Source of the DNA: Saccopteryx bilineata
Taxonomy: Eukaryota; Chordata; Mammalia; Chiroptera; Emballonuridae
Assembly (NCBI RefSeq): GCF_036850765.1
Contig: NC_089492.1
Span: forward strand, 201,778,276 to 201,842,275
Direction of reading: 5' to 3'
Length of the DNA: 64,000 nt
The position numbers and the translations under genes were made by a program. This document shows, in pieces, positions 60,063 to 64,000 of the stretch; the first letter of the stretch is position 1, and every line of letters starts with the position of its first letter. The notes below the pieces were generated by a model. The model was given only the letters and a program-made list of their open reading frames with translations. It was not told the origin of the DNA and did not search any database.

Positions 60063-63000
60063 ACTCCTGGGTACTTTGTTATTTTTCTTGCAATAGTGAA
60101 GGGGATAGTCTTCATAATTTCTCCTTGGACACCTCATTGTTGGTGTATAAAAATGCCTCTGATTTCTGAATATTAATTTTATATCCTGCCATCTTGCTAA
60201 ATTCATTTATCAGGCCCAGTAGCTTTTTGAATGAGACTTTAAGGTTTTCTATGTTCAATATCATATCATCAGCAAGTAATTAGAATTTTACTTCTTCTTT
60301 TCCAATTTGGATGCCTTTTATTTCTTCTTCTTGTCTGATTGCTGTGGCTAGGACTTCCACAACTATGTTGTATAAGAGTGGTGAAAGGGGGCAAGCCTGT
60401 CTTGTTTCTGATCTTAAGAGAATTGCTTTTAATTTTTGTCCATTGGATATGATGTTGGCTATGGGTTTGTCATAGATGGCCTTTATCATGGTGAGGTATG
60501 TCCCCTGTATTCCCATTTTGCTTAGAGCTTTGATCATAAATGGGTGCTGGATTATATCAAATGCTTTTTCTGCATATATTAATATTATCATGTGGTTTTT
60601 CTCCTTCCTTTTATGTGATGAATCATATCAACTAATTTGCAAATATTGTACCAGTCTTTCCTCCCGAGAATAACTCCCACTTGATCATGATGTATGATTT
60701 TTTTCATGTATTGCTGGATTTGGCTTGCTGATATTTTGTTGAGAATTATAGCATCTAAATTCATCAGGGATATTGGCCTATAGTTTTCTTTCTTTGTATT
60801 GTCTTTGCCTGATTTTGGAATCAGAATTATGCTTGCCTCATAAAAGGAGCATGCAAGACTTCCCTCCTCTTGAATATTTTGAAATAGTTTGAGAAGGATA
60901 GGTGTTAGTTATTCTTTGAATTATTTGGTAAAATTCGCCTGTGAAGCCATCTGACTCAGGGCTTTTGTTTGTTGGGAGTTTTTTGATAACTGTTTCTATC
61001 TCATTTGTTGTAATCGATCTATTTAGGTTTTCTGATTCTTCCAGATTGATTTTTGAAAGATTGTAAGTTTCAAGGAATTTGTCCATTTCGCCTAGGTTGT
61101 CTAATTTTTTGGCATACAGTTCTTCATAGTATTTTCTTACAATCCTTTGTATTTCTGCTATGTCAGCTGTTACTTCTCCACCCTCATTTCTAATTTTACT
61201 TATTTGAGTCCTCTCTTTTTTTTTTCCCCTGGGGGGTTTGGTTAAGGTTCATCGATCTTGTTTACCTTTTCAAAGAACCAGCTCTTGGTTTCATTGATCC
61301 TCTGTAAATTTTTTTAGCCTCTATGTCATTTCTTTCTGCTTTGATCTTATTATTTTCTTCCTTCTACTTCCTCTGGACTTTACTTGCTGTTCTTTTTCTA
61401 GTTCTTTTAGTTGCAGGGTTATTTGAGCTTTTCTAGCTTCTTAAGTTGACTGTAATGCTATGAACTTCCCTCTCGAGACTGTTTTTGCTGTGTCACAAAA
61501 ATTTTGAGTTGTAGTATGTTCATTTTCATTTGTATCAAGAAAATTTTTTATTTCTTCCTTGATCTAATTTTTGACCCATTCATTATTTAATAACATTAGT
61601 TTCCAAGTGTTTGAGTGTTTTTCAGTTTTAGTTGATTTCTACTTTCATGTCATTATGATCTGAGAAGATGCTTGATATGATTTCAATCTGAAATTTGTTG
61701 AGACTCGTTTCATGTTCTAATGTGACCTATCCTAGAGAATGTACCATGAGCACTTGAAAAGAATGAATCTTCTGCTTTAGGATGAAAGGTTCTGAAGATA
61801 TCTAGTAAATCCAGTTGACCTAGTGTGTCCATTAAGACTGCTGTTTCTTTCATTTTCTTTCTTGAGGATCTATCCAGTGATGTTAGTGGGGTACTGAAAT
61901 CCCCTACTATCATAGTATTGCTGTTGATCTCGTCCTTTCTGTCCATCAAAGTCTGCTTTATATATCTACATGCTCCTATATTACGTGCATAGATATTTAT
62001 AATGGTTTTATCTCTTCCTGTTGGATTGCTCCCTTTATCATTACATAGTGACCTTCTTTATTCCTTACTAGTCTTTGTTTTAAAGTCTATTTTGTCAAAT
62101 ACAAATATTGCTACCCCAGCTTTTTTTTCATTTCCACTTGCATGAAAAATTTTTTTCATCCTTTTATTTTCAGTCTATGTGTATCTTTTGTTTTAAGGTG
62201 GGTCTTTTGTAGACAGCATATGTATGGGTCCTGTTTTCTTATCCATGCAGCTACCCTATCTCTTTTAATTGGATCACTTAATACATTTACATTTAAGGTT
62301 ATTATTGATATGTAGTTGTTTATTGCCACTTTATTCTTTAAATCTGCATTCCTCTTTTACTAGATTTTTTCCCTGCTTTGTTCTGTTTATAGCAGGCCCC
62401 TTAACATTTCTTGGCAGCATTGGTTTGGTTATAATGAATTCCTTGAGTTTTGTTTTTTTTTTGGTCTGGGAAGCTTTTTATTTCTCCTTCAATTTTAAAC
62501 GATAGCCTTGCTGGATAAACAAGTCTTGGTTGTAGGCTCTTGTTTTGCATTACTTTGACTATTTCTTGCCATTCCCTTCTGGCCTCAAGTGTTTCTGTTG
62601 AAAAGTTGGATGTCATCCTTATGGGGGCTCCTTATTAGGTGATTGATTGCTTTTCTCTTTCAGCTCTTAGTATTCTTTCTTCATCTCTTAGCTTTGGTAT
62701 TTTAATTATGATGTTTCTTGGTGTAGGTCTCTGAGTTCCTCTTTAATGGGGTTCTCTGTGCTTCTTGAACCTGTGTGACTCTTTCCTGCATCAATTTAGG
62801 GAAATATTCAGCTATGACTTCTTCAATCAGGTTCTCTAATCCCTTGTTCTTTCACTTCTCCTTCAAGAATCCCTATTTTGCGGAAATTGTTTCTCTTCAT
62901 CTTGTCATAGTTCTCCCTTAAGAGTTTCCTCAGACTTTTTGATCCTCTTTTCTTTTTGCTGTTCTGCTTCCATGCTTTTGCTTATCTTGTCCTTGAAATC

Positions 63001-64000
63001 GCTGATTCGATCCTCTGCTTCATCCAGCCTTTTAATTCCTTCTAGTGTAGTCTTCATTTCTGATATTGTTTTAGTCATTTCTGTCTGGTTCTTTTTTTAT
63101 GATTTCAGTGTCCTTTTTGATGCTTACAATTTCTATATTTAGGTGCTCATTAAGTCCATCCATTGTAGCTTTGAGATCCTTAAGCATCCTAACAATCATT
63201 ATTTTTAACTCTGCACCTGGTAATTTGATTACTTCCATTTCATCCAGTTCTTTTTCTGGAGATTTTTTTTATTCATATGGCTTAAGTTCCTCTGTCTTCC
63301 CATTATTTCTGTGTGTGGTTTGCAGGCTTGTTAGAATTGTGGGTCTGAGGTTAGTTTATTTAATTTGGCTTCTTCTCCAGGCCTTTATTCCTCTGCCTCT
63401 GCTGGTTGCTTGAATTTAATTCTCCTTAACTAGTTGAGCCACTTTAAGGTCTTGATTTGCCTGCTGTCTCTTTGTTTAACCCAGCAAGGAGCTTATGTTT
63501 GCTGATCCCAGCAGGGGGCTTAGTTGAAACTGTATCCAGGAATGCAGTGTGTATGACCTCTGAGAATCTGAAGGTGTGTTCTGCCAGTTATTCTCCCAGG
63601 TGGGGCACGTTCTACCTATGAAAGAGAAGGTATAGCTCACTTCTCCCTGGAAACCTGAGTCAGTGCCCCTCCCCCTTACTTCTTTCTTCCCAAAGTTTCT
63701 TTCACACTGTTGGAGCTGGAGAGCTTTATCAAGGTGGCACACCTGTTTCCACTTTAGGCTTGTGCTGGGCAGAGGGATCAACCCCTATCCCAGCTATAGC
63801 CGCCTCCGCACTGGAGAATGAGTCAGCAGATCAGCTCAGGTAAGTCCAGTCACTTTTCTCCTCGTCACCGTTTGTCTCACTCTCCCCACTTTCCTCATGC
63901 AAGACCAGTCAGTCCTCTCAGCCCTCCTAACCCCTGGAGCCCCAGGCAAGTGGCTGTGAGCAGTATTTTCTGCTCTGTCCCTTTAGGGCTTGCCAGCTAT

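Larger units (their letters stand above)
57493..64000 (-). mobile_element. Older L1 LINE, antisense, in a RANBP2 intron
   Basis: Read on the minus strand, ORF1 remains (about 62400-63400, including MTSNFSTETLEARREWQEIV) are followed by ORF2 pieces. These include the endonuclease-side NSNTMIVGDFSTPLTSLDRS (61710-61949), SITTNEIETVIKKLPTNKSP (60838-61086) and the RT segment [20 protein letters not shown] (60280-60591). The 3' end lies at about 57493. Many stops and frameshifts show age. The 5' UTR-like part reaches the window edge. SINEs at 58562-58960 and 59717-60059 interrupt it. Confidence 0.88.

Noticed and set aside
57493..64000. Possible undescribed gene cluster in the long T-rich region
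   Set aside because: The antisense strand reads as ordered L1 ORF1 and ORF2 segments.

Overview
This is mammalian nuclear DNA, most likely from a bat. It shows spliced exons with GT/AG junctions, a CpG-island promoter and dense L1 retrotransposons. It also carries dozens of tRNA-headed SINEs whose head (CCCTGGCCGGTTGGCTCAGT) and 3' end (TTCCAGCTTCAGAAAAATAC) look like the Rhin/VES-type SINEs of bats, plus several young non-autonomous hAT DNA transposons with perfect or near-perfect 8-bp target duplications. I favour a rhinolophoid (horseshoe or leaf-nosed) bat. The species call is inference from memory of repeat families.

Only two protein-coding genes are supported, both on the minus strand and arranged head to tail. 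The left 47 kb is CCDC138. I placed twelve exons, from the ATG at 47270 down to exon 12 (681-873). All eleven junctions keep phase, giving 1525 coding nt (about 508 residues). The last exons lie off the left edge. The right side holds the 3' end of RANBP2 (Nup358): the last five coding exons between 56690 and the stop at 50292-50294, encoding a piece of the FG region, the fourth Ran-binding domain and the C-terminal cyclophilin domain. The huge upstream part of RANBP2 lies beyond the right edge. The order RANBP2 then CCDC138 on one strand agrees with the known mammalian arrangement. A GC-rich island at about 46975-47620 holds CCDC138 exon 1 and its promoter.

Everything else is intronic or intergenic and mostly repeats. 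Two processed pseudogenes sit in CCDC138 introns: OTUB1 (about 13500-14335, minus) and STRAP (about 42311-43650, plus). An internally deleted L1 with a 13-bp target duplication occupies 26852-32562. An older antisense L1 fills 57493-64000 in a RANBP2 intron. At 18.8-21.8 kb there is a four-layer nest: L1, then SINE, then solo LTR, then hAT. A second LTR-like insert (33096-33473) sits in an old L1.

I found no undescribed gene system, CRISPR array or operon. The most unusual content is the stack of datable transposon insertions, including a SPIN-like hAT element in the last intron of RANBP2, and a possible frame-preserving cassette exon in CCDC138. SINE and L1 boundaries are approximate to about 10-20 bases; hAT, LTR and exon boundaries were read base by base.
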